Below, piece after piece: positions 1 through 9,131 of a stretch of DNA of 18,151 bases (position 1 is its first letter; every line of letters begins with the position of its first letter). The notes beneath the pieces were generated by a model. That model was not told the origin of the DNA. It was given only the letters and a program-made list of their open reading frames with translations, and made no database searches. The DNA comes from Actinomycetes bacterium (GTDB taxonomy: Bacteria > Actinomycetota > Actinomycetes > Actinomycetales > Dermatophilaceae), in the NCBI GenBank assembly GCA_023451855.1, contig JAEXXY010000358.1, positions 1 through 18,151 on the forward strand. Reading direction: 5' to 3'. The position numbers were made by a program, and so were the translations under genes.

Positions 1-18
1 GAGCAGCGTCGGCCTCAC
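1..18 (-). CDS. mreD: Probable start of mreD (partial, runs off the left edge)
   Basis: Only six codons are visible. A GTG at 18-16 overlaps the mreC stop in a GTGA arrangement and reads V/M-R-P-T-L-L leftwards before the window ends. MreD, a small polytopic membrane protein of the elongation complex, normally follows mreC, and the overlap style matches other junctions in this block. The call rests on position and start overlap, not on recognisable MreD sequence. Confidence 0.45.
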
Positions 19-863
19 CGGCCCGCTCCGGTCGTCGCGCCGGTGGCCGGTTGCTGCACCGGGCGGGGTGCAGCTCGGGCCCGCGGCACCAGGACGGCGA
101 CGACGTCGATGGCGTCGGCGTCGACGGCGGGGCGCACCGCGGCGGTGCGGGTCATCCGCCCGCTCTCCGGATCGACGTCGGTGACGGTACCGACGACGAC
201 GCCTGCGGCGTAAGGACGCTCGTCGACGCTGCCGAGCGTGCGGACGACGTCGCCGACGACCGGCGTGCCGGGCTGGACGAACGAGAGGGTCAGCGAACCG
301 CGTGGGCGCACCTCGCGGTCGGCGGTGCCGGGAGGCGCGACGGTCGCGAGGGTGCCGGCGGGCCCGACGCGCACCCCGACGACCGTGCCGGTCGACCCGA
401 GCACCTGCACGTCGCTCGTCCACGGCGACACCGACACGACACGCCCGACAAGACCCTCGGCCGCGACCACGGTGGAGTCGGGCACGATCCCGTCCCGCGA
501 GCCGACGTCGAGCGTCAGGCTCCGACCGCCGAGCGGCCCGAGCGCCGTGCCGACGACGCGTCCCGGCACGAAGGCGTGCGCGGCGAGCACCTCGGCCCCG
601 AGCACCGACCGGACGCGTGCCACGTCATCCAGCGCGCGCTGCTGGTCGGCGACGACCGCCCGGAGGCGGACGTTCTCGACCTCGAGGCGGGAGAGGTCGC
701 CGGGAGAGGCACCCGCGAGGACGCGCTGCACCGGACCGACGACGACCCCGGACGCGCGCCGCACGGCGTCGGTCACCCGCGAGCCCGCGAGATCCGCGAC
801 GAGCAGCCCGAGGGTCACCACGACGAGCACCGCGAGGAGGCGGCGGCGCGTGCGGTCGTCCAC
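15..863 (-). CDS. mreC: Rod shape-determining protein MreC
   Basis: MreC is a bitopic membrane protein that links cytoplasmic MreB filaments to periplasmic/extracellular peptidoglycan synthases of the elongation complex. The 282-residue product has a short basic N-terminus, one hydrophobic segment at about residues 10-26, a Leu/Val/Arg-rich coiled-coil-like stretch at about 55-90, and then the beta-rich MreC domain (DVGSRDGI near 118-125, GLVGRVVSV near 137-145, and the late GxVxxVDP region). A Pro/Ala/Thr-rich tail follows. The start is GTG at 863, two bases after the mreB stop, so coupled translation is likely. No strong Shine-Dalgarno is visible. The C-terminal tail beyond the beta domain looks disordered, as is common in actinobacterial MreC. 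Confidence 0.93.
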   Translation of the reverse strand: MDDRTRRRLLAVLVVVTLGLLVADLAGSRVTDAVRRASGVVVGPVQRVLAGASPGDLSRLEVENVRLRAVVADQQRALDDVARVRSVLGAEVLAAHAFVPGRVVGTALGPLGGRSLTLDVGSRDGIVPDSTVVAAEGLVGRVVSVSPWTSDVQVLGSTGTVVGVRVGPAGTLATVAPPGTADREVRPRGSLTLSFVQPGTPVVGDVVRTLGSVDERPYAAGVVVGTVTDVDPESGRMTRTAAVRPAVDADAIDVVAVLVPRARAAPRPVQQPATGATTGAGR

Positions 864-865
864 GC

Positions 866-1891
866 TCAGCCGCGGGGGTCGCCGACGAGGACGCGCTCGA
901 GGCTGGAGAAGTCGTCGACGCAGCGGCCGGCGCCACGCGCCACCGCACGGAGCGGGTCGTCGGCGACGTGCACCGGCACGCCCAGCTCGTGGCGCATCCG
1001 CTCGTCGAGGCCACGCAGCAGCGCTCCCCCGCCCGTCAGGGTGATGCCGCGGTCGAGGATGTCGCCGGCGAGCTCCGGCGGGCAGACGTCGAGGGTGGCC
1101 CGGACCACCTCGATGACCTGCAGCACCGGCCCCTCGATCGCCCGGCGCACCTCCGCCGAGCCGACCTGGACCGTCTTGGGCAGCCCGGTCGTGAGGTCAC
1201 GCCCGCGCAGCCGGGTGGACAGCTCCTCGCGCAGCGGGAACACCGAGCCGACGGCGACCTTGAGGTCCTCCGCGCTGCGCTCGCCGAGCAGGAGCGAGTA
1301 CTCGCTCTTGACGTGGCTGACGAGCGCCTCGTCGATCTCGTCGCCCGCGACCCGGACCGACGTCGAGGTGACGATGCCGCCGAGGCTGATGACGGCGACG
1401 TCGGTGGTGCCGCCGCCGATGTCGACGACCATGCTGGCTGCCGTCTCGTACACCGGCAGACCGGCCCCGATGGCGGCCGCCATCGGCTCCTCGACCATGT
1501 AGACGCGGCGCGCGCCGCACCGCGTCGCGGCGTCCTCGAGGGCCCGCCGCTCGACGCCGGTCACCTCGCTCGGCACGCAGAGCACCATCCGGGGGCGGAC
1601 GAGGCGCGAGGTGCGGACGCGGTCGATGAACCAGCGCAGCATCCGCTCGGTCTCGTCGGCGTCGGACACGACGCCGTCGCGCAGCGGGCGCACCGCCCGG
1701 ATGGTGCCGGGCGCGCGCCCGAGCATCTCCTTGGCGCGGGTGCCGGCCGCGACGAGGCGACCGGTGCCGGCCTCGACGGCGACGACCGACGGCTCCTCCA
1801 GCACGACGCCGCGCCCGCGGACGTGGATGAGCGTGTTCGCCGTCCCGAGGTCGACCGCGAGGTCGCGTCCGAGGGGCGGCCAGGTGCTCAT
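866..1891 (-). CDS. mreB: Rod shape-determining protein MreB
   Basis: MreB is the actin-like ATPase that forms membrane-associated filaments and directs lateral wall synthesis. From ATG 1891 the product has 341 residues, close to the usual 335-347. Visible actin-fold motifs are the phosphate-1 loop DLGTANT (14-20), the VPSEVTGVERRA segment (107-117), the phosphate-2 loop DIGGGTTD (157-164) and the adenosine-binding GITLTGGGALLRGLDE (282-297). An in-frame ATG at 1933 would add 14 residues, but it lies inside a perfect 11-bp-stem hairpin and the extra residues are not MreB-like, so 1891 is preferred. Neither start has a good ribosome-binding site. mreC follows after two bases. Presence of mreB suggests a rod-shaped cell or cell stage. 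Confidence 0.95.
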   Translation of the reverse strand: MSTWPPLGRDLAVDLGTANTLIHVRGRGVVLEEPSVVAVEAGTGRLVAAGTRAKEMLGRAPGTIRAVRPLRDGVVSDADETERMLRWFIDRVRTSRLVRPRMVLCVPSEVTGVERRALEDAATRCGARRVYMVEEPMAAAIGAGLPVYETAASMVVDIGGGTTDVAVISLGGIVTSTSVRVAGDEIDEALVSHVKSEYSLLLGERSAEDLKVAVGSVFPLREELSTRLRGRDLTTGLPKTVQVGSAEVRRAIEGPVLQVIEVVRATLDVCPPELAGDILDRGITLTGGGALLRGLDERMRHELGVPVHVADDPLRAVARGAGRCVDDFSSLERVLVGDPRG

Positions 1892-1929
1892 GGCCGGGAT
1901 TGTGTCGCGACCCGGCGGCAGGACCGAGC

Positions 1930-1954
1930 GCATCCGGCGAGTGTCGCCGGATGC
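1930..1954 (-). terminator. Perfect 11-bp hairpin between ndk and mreB
   Basis: GCATCCGGCGA (1930-1940) and TCGCCGGATGC (1944-1954) are perfect inverted repeats around a 3-base loop. The hairpin lies 80 bases after the ndk stop and about 40 bases before the mreB start, on their shared strand. No T-run follows, so it could be a U-less actinobacterial-type terminator, an mRNA processing/attenuation hairpin or a protein-binding palindrome. It separates the ileS-to-ndk group from mreBC. Confidence 0.5.
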
Positions 1955-2034
1955 GTGACCCCCGTGGCGCCAGTGACGCCAGTGGACGTCTGGGGCCTAC
2001 GAGCTTGCTGTGGCCGTGCGGGGGCCCGCGGGGC

Positions 2035-2457
2035 TCAGAGCGCGGGGAACCAGATCGCGATCTCGCGCGCGGCCGACTCGGGCGAGTCGGAGCCGTGGAC
2101 GATGTTCTGCTGGACCTTGGTGCCCCAGTCGCGGCCGAGGTCGCCACGGATCGTGCCGGGCAGGGCCTCGGTCGGGTTGGTGGCGCCGGCGAGGGCGCGG
2201 AAGCCCTTGATGCAGTCCTGGCCCTCGATGACGACGGCGGCGACCGGGCCCGAGCTCATGAACTCGACGAGGGGCTCGTAGAACGGCTTGCCCTCGTGCT
2301 CGGCGTAGTGCTTGGCGAGCTGCTCGCGGGTCGGGGTCAGCACGTCGAGGCCGATGAGGACGTACCCCTTGGCCTCGATGCGGCGCAGCACCTCACCGGT
2401 GAGGCCGCGGCCGAAACCGTCGGGCTTGACGAGGACGAGAGAACGTTCCGTGGTCAC
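2035..2457 (-). CDS. ndk: Nucleoside diphosphate kinase
   Basis: Transfers the gamma-phosphate from ATP to nucleoside diphosphates through a phosphohistidine, balancing NTP and dNTP pools in the cytoplasm. The 140-residue product matches the usual length. It has LVLVKPDGFGRGL at the N-terminus, the ALAGATNPTEALPGTIRGD block (88-105), the active-site NIVHGSDS with His at about 121, and the terminal AREIAIWFP. The start is GTG at 2457, overlapping the stop of the upstream DUF4233 gene (GTGA), so coupled translation is expected. The order folC, DUF4233, ndk is common in Actinobacteria. All key residues look intact. Confidence 0.97.
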   Translation of the reverse strand: MTTERSLVLVKPDGFGRGLTGEVLRRIEAKGYVLIGLDVLTPTREQLAKHYAEHEGKPFYEPLVEFMSSGPVAAVVIEGQDCIKGFRALAGATNPTEALPGTIRGDLGRDWGTKVQQNIVHGSDSPESAAREIAIWFPAL

Positions 2458-2906
2458 CCGTCCACCCTATCGGCCGGGCCGGAGGCGCCGTCCCCGGCCT
2501 CCGGCTGCTCCAGCCCCGGAGGCGGCGCGCTCTCGCGGCGCGCCATCTCGGCGTCGATCGAGGCGCCCTTGACGAGGCAGGTGATCCAGAGGGCCAGGAA
2601 GAAGAGCCCGACGACGAGCATCATCGGCACGACGAGCGCACTGACGAGCGTCAGCACCTGCACCACCCAGCCGAGCGTCAGCCCGTACGGCCGGCGCATC
2701 GAGCCGGCGGCCACGACGCACAGCGCACCGAGGCCGATGCCGACGACGAGGTAGGCGGTGCCGCGCCCCGGGTCATCGGCCGCGGAGGTGACGCCGCGAG
2801 CCACGAGCGCCCCGAGCAGGATGCACAGCGACTGGCCCCCGAGGACGGTGGCGAGCATGCGCCACGTGAACTTGCCGGTGGTGCCGTACAGGCGGAGGGC
2901 GTTCAT
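2454..2906 (-). CDS. DUF4233 family small membrane protein
   Basis: Small hydrophobic protein of unknown function. It resembles the DUF4233 proteins typically encoded between folC and ndk in Actinobacteria; that assignment rests on context and hydropathy. Three to four membrane segments are visible (LATVLGGQSLCILLGALVA, AYLVVGIGLGALCVVAA, and a long LTLVSALVVPMMLVVGLFFLALWI stretch), followed by an acidic/Pro-rich cytoplasm-like tail. Two starts are possible. ATG 2939 (161 residues) has no Shine-Dalgarno. ATG 2906 (150 residues) is preceded by AGGA at 8-base spacing and is chosen here. Its stop overlaps the GTG of ndk. The function is unknown; linkage to folC and ndk may reflect shared transcription only. 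Confidence 0.82.
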   Translation of the reverse strand: MNALRLYGTTGKFTWRMLATVLGGQSLCILLGALVARGVTSAADDPGRGTAYLVVGIGLGALCVVAAGSMRRPYGLTLGWVVQVLTLVSALVVPMMLVVGLFFLALWITCLVKGASIDAEMARRESAPPPGLEQPEAGDGASGPADRVDG

Positions 2907-2957
2907 GCGTGCGGTCCTGGTGTCGGTGAGTCGGGTCATGAGGTGGGGTGTGAGGTC

Positions 2958-2984
2958 GGGTCGTCCGGGTCGTGCGGGTCGTGC
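2958..2984. repeat. Three 9-bp tandem units between two operon genes
   Basis: GGGTCGTCC, GGGTCGTGC, GGGTCGTGC lie head to tail in the short gap between the L7/L12-like gene and the DUF4233 gene. The 9-base period matches that of the arrays at 4911-4990 and 14246-14281, although the unit sequence differs. Confidence 0.7.
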
Positions 2985-3011
2985 GCACGGGCAGGCTCGA
3001 CGCCGGTGGCG

Positions 3012-3458
3012 TCAGTAGTCCTGGGCGGTGTCCCAGGTGCGGATGATGGCACGCGCCTCGGACGGGCTGGCGCCGGTGGCCTCGGCGTAGAGGCTCATCG
3101 CGTCCTCGCGCCGGTCGGCGAGGATGAGCTGGCTGATGCGGGACCGGGCCTCATCGGTGAGCCGCCCCTCGGTGAACGACGCCGCGGCGTCGCGCACCCC
3201 CGGCCCTTGCCCGGGCACGAACCAGTTGTCGACGGCCCGCTTGGCGTCGGCCAGGGGCGCACCCGTGGCCTCGCGGTAGAGCTTGATGGCGTTGATCTTG
3301 TGCCCCGCGCTGATCTCGCGGCTCACGGTGGCTCGAACCCGGTCGGTGAGTCCCTCGGGCTGCCGGTCGGGGTCGCGGCGACCGACGACGCGCCCCCACA
3401 GCACGACGACGGCGACGACGACCGCGACGACGATGACGAGCTTGACGAAGGGAGGCAT
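3012..3458 (-). CDS. Membrane-anchored protein with two ribosomal L7/L12 C-terminal-like repeats
   Basis: The 148-residue product starts with a Val-rich transmembrane anchor (about residues 4-21) followed by a basic linker. Two similar modules then align without gaps over about 34 residues: residues 47-80, with INAIKLYREATG and LADAKRAVDNW, and residues 109-142, with EDAMSLYAEATG and PSEARAIIRTW. The module resembles the bL12 C-terminal fold (helix, xAIKLYRE-xTG turn, xxAKxxVD helix), which in other small actinobacterial proteins also sits behind a membrane anchor. The role is unknown. It lacks the bL12 N-terminal dimerisation domain and hinge, so it is not ribosomal bL12 itself. It is inserted between folC (32 bases upstream) and the DUF4233 gene. 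ATG 3458 has only a weak ribosome-binding site. Confidence 0.83.
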   Translation of the reverse strand: MPPFVKLVIVVAVVVAVVVLWGRVVGRRDPDRQPEGLTDRVRATVSREISAGHKINAIKLYREATGAPLADAKRAVDNWFVPGQGPGVRDAAASFTEGRLTDEARSRISQLILADRREDAMSLYAEATGASPSEARAIIRTWDTAQDY

Positions 3459-3490
3459 GGGCTCAGCCTAGGCGGCGTACGGGCGCCCGC

Positions 3491-4881
3491 TCACACCTCG
3501 GTGTGGCCGAGGAGCATCCGCACCTCGCCCGCCGTGATGACCGAGCCGGTCGCCACGACACCGCCGCCCATGCCGTCCTGCTCGGCCAGGGTCACCGCCT
3601 GCTCGAGCGCGTCGGGCAGCGCGTCGACGACCGTGACGCGCGACTCGCCGAACACCTCGCGGGCCAGCTCACCGAGCTTCTCCGGGTCGAGCGCCCGCGG
3701 CGAGGTGCTGCGGGACACGACGACGTGGTCGAGCGCCGGCTCCAGCACCTCGAGCATGCCGACGGCGTCCTTGTCCGCGACGATCCCGATGAGGCCGACG
3801 AGGCGGGTGAAGGTGAAGGACTCGCCGAGCGCCGCGACGAGCGAGCTCGCGCCGTGCGGGTTGTGGGCCGCGTCGACAAGGACGGTCGGCGAGCGGCGGA
3901 CCACCTCGAGGCGTCCGGGGGAGGTCATCGCCGCGCACGCGGCCCGCAGGACGTCGGTGTCGAGGGCCTGCTCTCCCCCGCCGAGGAACGCCTCGACGGC
4001 GGCCACCGCGGTGGCGAGGTTGCTCGCCTGGTGCGCGCCGTGCAGCGGCAGGAAGAGGTCGGGGTGGTCACCCGCCAGGCCGCGCAGCGAGACCTGCTGG
4101 CCGCCGACTGCCACCTCGCGCTCGAGGACGCCGAAGTCGTTGCCCTCGAACACGATCCGCGAGCCGCCGACCTCCTCGACGCGGTCGAGCAGGACCCGGG
4201 CGACATCCTCGTCCTGGACGCCTGACACCGTGAACGAGTCGGCCTTGATGATGCCGCTCTTCTCCTCGGCGATCGCCACGACGTCGTCACCGAGCAGGTG
4301 CGTGTGGTCGAGGTCGACCGGGGTGACGACGGCCACCTGGGCGTCGACGACGTTGGTGGCGTCCCACGACCCGCCGAGGCCGACCTCGATGATCGCGACG
4401 TCGACTGGGGCGTCCGCGAACGCCGCGTAGGCGACCGCGACGAGCACCTCGAAGAAGTTCATCCGCCGCCCGCCCTCCTCGAGGGAGCGCGCGTCGACGA
4501 TCTCGATGAGCGGCGCCACGTCGTCGTAGGCGGCGATGAACTTCTCGCGCGGGATCGGCTTGCCCGACAGCGTGATCCGTTCGCGGATGTCGTGCAGGTG
4601 CGGCGAGGTGAACCGCCCGGTCGCGAGGCCGCTCTCGCTCAGGATCGCGTCGATCATCCGGCTCGTCGACGTCTTGCCGTTCGTACCGGTCAGATGGATC
4701 GACGGGTAGGCCCGCTGCGGGTCGCCCGCGAGCTCCATGACGGCCCGGATCCGCTCGAGCGAGGGACCGATGTCGTTCTCGGGGGCGCGCGCGAGGATCT
4801 CCTCCTCGATCTCGCGGACCCGCTTCATCTCCTCGAGGTTGCGGGCCGCCTCCTGGGCTGCGGCGTCGGGCCGCCCGCCGC

Positions 4882-4885
<4 letters not shown>
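3491..4885 (-). CDS. folC: Folylpolyglutamate synthase / dihydrofolate synthase
   Basis: ATP-dependent ligase of the Mur-ligase fold that adds glutamate to dihydropteroate and/or reduced folates, retaining folates in the cell. The 464-residue product carries the ATP P-loop TGTNGKTS (66-73), FTSPHLHDIRERI, the metal/nucleotide segment EVGLGGSWDATNVVD, TPVDLDHTHLLG followed by EEKSGIIK, and the C-terminal-domain VDAAHNPHG. These are family signatures in the right order, at normal length. The start is a GTG at 4885 that overlaps the TGA of the upstream acetyltransferase gene (GTGA). The N-terminus to about residue 35 is a charged helical lead-in. Actinobacteria commonly have one bifunctional FolC; whether this one has both activities cannot be read from sequence. 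Confidence 0.96.
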
Positions 4886-5504
<619 letters not shown>

Positions 5505-5508
<4 letters not shown>

Positions 5509-8500
5509 CGCTTCTCCACCACGATCGTCGCCGCGTGGTCGTCGCCGACGACCACCTGGGTCCCCACGCCGTCGGGCAGGGCGTGCTCGGGCCCGGCCGA
5601 CGCGAACTGTGCGGCGAGCGTCTCGCCGACGATGAGGTCGCGGTGGTCGACCGTCGCCTCGAACACCTCCGGTGAGCCCTGGATCGTCAGGCTGATCCGG
5701 TCGCTGACGTGCAGGCCGGCGTCGCGGCGGGCCTGCTGGACCGCGCGCACGAGGTCACGGGCGACGCCCTCGGTGGCGAGGGCCGGCGTCACGGCGGTGT
5801 CGAGGACCACGAAGCCACCGCTGGGCAGCATCGCGGTGGCCGCGGTGTCGGCGCCGTCGCCGGACACGACGGTCTCGAGGGCGTACTCGCCGTCGGCGAG
5901 CTCCAGGCCGCCGGAGGTCACGACGCCGTCGGCCGAGACCGACCAGTCGCCGGACTTGCTGCCCCGGATGGCCACCTGGACGTCCTTGCCGAGGCGCGGG
6001 CCGGCCGCGCGGGCGTTGACGGTGAGGCGCTGCGTGACGCCGAAGTCGGCCTCGCTCGCGGTGGCGAGGTCGACGAGCACGAGGTCCTTGACGTTGAGCT
6101 CGTCCTGGATGATCGAGCGGAACGGCTCGAGGGCGTCCGGCTCGGGCACGACGACAGTCAGGGCGGCCAGCGGCAGGCGGGCGCGCAGCTGGCGTGCCTT
6201 GCGCAGGCTCGAGCCGACCGAGCAGATCTCGCGCGCCCGGTCCATCGCCACGACGAGCGCGTGGTCGGCCGGCAGGTCGTCGACGAGGGGGTAGTCGGTC
6301 AGGTGCACCGACCGGCCCCCCGTCAGGCCGCGCCAGATCTCCTCGGTGACGAGCGGCAGCAGCGGCGCGATGGCGCGCGTCACGGTCTCGAGGGCCGTGT
6401 ACAGCGTGTCGAACGCCGCGAGCGACTCGTCGGTCTCCCCGCCCCAGAACCGGTCGCGGGACCGGCGGATGTACCAGTTGGAGAGCACGTCGAGGAACCC
6501 GCGCATCGTGTCGCAGGCCGCGGCGATCTCGTAGGCGTCGAGCTGCTCGGTCATGTCGCCGACGAACTCGCGCAGCTTGGCGAGCAGGTAGCGGTCGAGC
6601 ACGTCGGTCGAGGCCGTCGACCACTTCGCCTCGTAGCCCTCCCCGCCCCGTGCCGTGTTGGCGTAGAGCGCGAAGAACGACCACGCGTTCCACAGCGGCA
6701 GCATGACCTGCCGGACGCCGTCGCGGATGCCCTGCTCGGTGACGACGAGGTTGCCGCCGCGCAGGATCGGTGAGGACATCAGGAACCAGCGCATCGCGTC
6801 GGCCCCGTCGCGGTCGAAGACCTCGGAGACGTCGGGGTAGTTGCGCAGCGACTTGCTCATCTTCTGGCCGTCGGAGCCCAGCACGATGCCGTGGCTGACG
6901 CACGACTTGAAGGCCGGGCGGTCGAAGAGCGCCGTGGCGAGGATGTGCAGCGTGTAGAACCAGCCGCGCGTCTGCCCGATGTACTCCACGATGAAGTCGC
7001 CCGGGAAGTGGTGCTCGAACCACTCGGCGTTCTCGAACGGGTAGTGCACCTGGGCGAAGCTCATGGAGCCGGAGTCGAACCACACGTCGAGCACGTCCTC
7101 GACCCGGCGCATCGTCGACTGCCCCGTCGGGTCGTCGGGGTTCGGACGCGTCAGGGAGTCGATGAAGGGCCGGTGCAGGTCGTGGACCGCGACGCCGAAG
7201 TCGCGCTCGAGCTCGGCGACCGAGCCGTAGACGTCAATGCGCGGGTACTCCGGGTTGTCTGACTTCCACACCGGGATCGGGCTGCCCCAGAAACGGTTCC
7301 GTGAGATCGACCAGTCACGGGCGTTGGCCAGCCACTTGCCGAACTGGCCGTCCTTGATGTGCGAGGGCGTCCACTCGATCTCCTGGTTGAGCTCGAGCAT
7401 CCGGTCCTTGATCTTGGTGACCTCGACGAACCACGAGGACACCGCCATGTAGATGAGCGGCTGCCGGCAGCGCCAGCAGTGCGGGTAGCTGTGGTCGTAG
7501 GTCTCGCGGCGCAGCAGCACGGTGCCGGGCGTGACCGAGCCGGTCTCGCCCTCACCACGCGTGGCGGCCTTGAGGTGGTCGATGATGTGGAGGTTGGCGT
7601 CGAAGACGTGCATGCCCTCGTAGTCGACGACGGGGAAGGTGAACCGCGCCTCGGCGCTGACCGGCACGACGGGGGCGATGCCCTCGCGGTCGGTGACGAG
7701 CTTGTCCTCCTCACCGAAGGCGCCGGCGCTGTGCACGAGGCCCGTACCGTCGGTGGTCGTGACGAAGTCGGCCTCGACGACGCGGTGCGCCCGCTCGTGG
7801 CCCTCATAGTAGGTGAAGGGCGGCGTGTAGCTGCGGCCGAACAGCTCGGAGCCCTTGAGCCGCTGGACGATCCGCTCCTCGGCGTCCTCCCCCAGCTCGC
7901 GCTTGTAGGCGCCGAGGCGAGCCTCGGCGATGACGTAGCGCTCGATGGTGCCGGTGAAGTCCGACTCGACGACGACGTAGTCGATGTCGGGGTGGACCAT
8001 GATCGCGAGGTTGGCCGGCAGGGTCCATGGCGTCGTCGTCCACACGAGCGCGAGCTCGCCGGTCTCGAGGCGCAGGCCGACCGTGACGGCCGGATCCTGG
8101 CGCATCTTGTAGACGTCGTCGTCCATGCGCAGCTCGTGGTTGGACAGCGGCGTCTGGTCGTTCCAGCAGTAGGGCAGCACGCGGAAGCCCTCGTAGACCA
8201 GGCCCTTGTCGTGCAGCTGCTTGAAGGCCCAGATCACCGACTCCATGTAGCCGGGCTCGAGCGTCTTGTAGTCGTGGTCGAAGTCGACCCACCGGGCCTG
8301 GCGGGTGACGTACTCGCGCCACTCCTTCGTGTACTTCAGCACCGACGCGCGGCAGGCGTCGTTGAACTTGTCGATGCCCAGCTCGACGATGTCCTGCTTG
8401 GTCTTGAGGCCGAGCTGGCGCTGGGCCTCGAGCTCGGCGGGCAGGCCGTGGGTGTCCCAGCCGAAGCGACGCTCGACGCGCTTGCCGCGCATCGTCTGGT

Positions 8501-8777
8501 AGCGCGGGACGATGTCCTTGACGTAGCCGGTGAGCAGGTGGCCGTAGTGCGGCAGCCCGTTGGCGAAGGGCGGGCCGTCGTAGAAGACGAACTCGTTGTC
8601 GCCGTTCGCGCCGGCGTCGCGGTTCTCCACCGACGCGATGAAGGTGCCGTCCTCGTCCCAGTACCTCAGCACGCGCTCCTCGATCTCGGGGAAGCGCGGG
8701 TTCGACGGGACGCCGGTGCTGGGGGCAGGCGTCGGTTCGGAGGTCGGCTCGGACGTGGTGACCTTGGGGTAGGTCAT
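5505..8777 (-). CDS. ileS: Isoleucyl-tRNA synthetase (type 2, eukaryote-like)
   Basis: Class I synthetase that charges tRNA-Ile. ATG 8777 gives 1090 residues and is preceded by AGGAG with an 8-base spacer. The frame stays open far upstream, but that extension covers a T-box leader and is not coding. Motifs are the HIGH box as HYGH (77-80, within FANGLPHYGHLLTG), the editing-domain WTTTPWTLPANLA (about 246-258), and KMSKS at 639-643 followed by LRNYPD. The wording around HYGH and KMSKSLRNYPD is that of the IleS2 clade, common in Actinobacteria and often linked to mupirocin tolerance; actual resistance is not inferable. The first 25 or so residues are a Pro/Thr/Ser-rich, probably disordered extension. 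Its stop overlaps the GNAT start. Confidence 0.98.
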
Positions 8778-8785
8778 GCTGCGGG

Positions 8786-8996
8786 CTCCTGGTCTCGGCG
8801 GTCTCGGCTGCTGCGCCGGGGACGACGTCTCCGCCGCGGTACCACCCCGCTTGCCGCTCGGCCCGGGGGCGCGTGCGACCGCTCGTTCGTGGCTGTGACG
8901 GGCCCACCCGTCCGGGTCTACTGGGAGCACCGCCGGCTCGCGGTGTCGGTTCTTCCGGAGGCTCGCCGCTGATGACGGCTCTAACGCCTGTGCGCG
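8786..8996 (-). promoter_or_regulatory. Translational T-box riboswitch of ileS
   Basis: The leader carries the T-box core GGTGGTACCGCGG on the minus strand (8846-8834), which pairs with the tRNA NCCA end. Upstream, a short Stem I candidate reads ATCAGCGGCGAGCCTCC then GGAAGAAC, with an isoleucine ATC specifier at 8973-8971. Between them is a perfect 6-bp stem GACGGG/CCCGTC (8912-8907 with 8902-8897, 4-base loop) in the Stem II/III position. The sequence leads into the AGGAG ribosome-binding site (8790-8786) rather than a terminator, matching the known actinobacterial translational ileS T-box with a reduced Stem I. The exact sequestrator pairing was not resolved. Confidence 0.9.
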
Positions 8997-8998
8997 CC

Positions 8999-9004
8999 AG
9001 TCTA
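8999..9004 (-). promoter_or_regulatory. Possible -10 box of the ileS operon
   Basis: TAGACT on the minus strand fits the actinobacterial TANNNT -10 pattern. It lies just upstream of the first T-box-like sequence, so a start near 8992 would transcribe the full leader. No convincing -35 was found at 16-18 bases. Candidate only. Confidence 0.3.
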
Positions 9005-9062
9005 ACCTGTGCGGCGCGCCGCCTGCGTCGAGCGACAGGGGGACCTGGGCCCCACGACCGGC

Positions 9063-9085
9063 CCCCAACCTGCGACAGGCTGGGG
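9063..9085. other. 10-bp inverted repeat between divergent ileS leader and DUF4916 gene
   Basis: CCCCAACCTG (9063-9072) and CAGGCTGGGG (9076-9085) form a near-perfect stem with one G-T mismatch and a 3-base loop. It sits about 60 bases upstream of the likely ileS start site and about 47 bases before the DUF4916 start. It could be an operator or a leader hairpin; nothing identifies a binding protein. Confidence 0.45.
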
Positions 9086-9131
9086 ACGGACCGTCTCGGG
9101 CGGTCGGGCCGGTGTTTGGCACTATGTGGCC

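Noticed and set aside
302..2281. Long plus-strand open frame opposite mreC, mreB and ndk
   Set aside because: Arg/Ala/Pro-rich shadow of high-GC genes on the other strand; no domain or start signal, while the minus-strand genes are clearly real.
7359..8972. Plus-strand open frame opposite ileS
   Set aside because: Low-complexity antisense translation of ileS and of its T-box leader.
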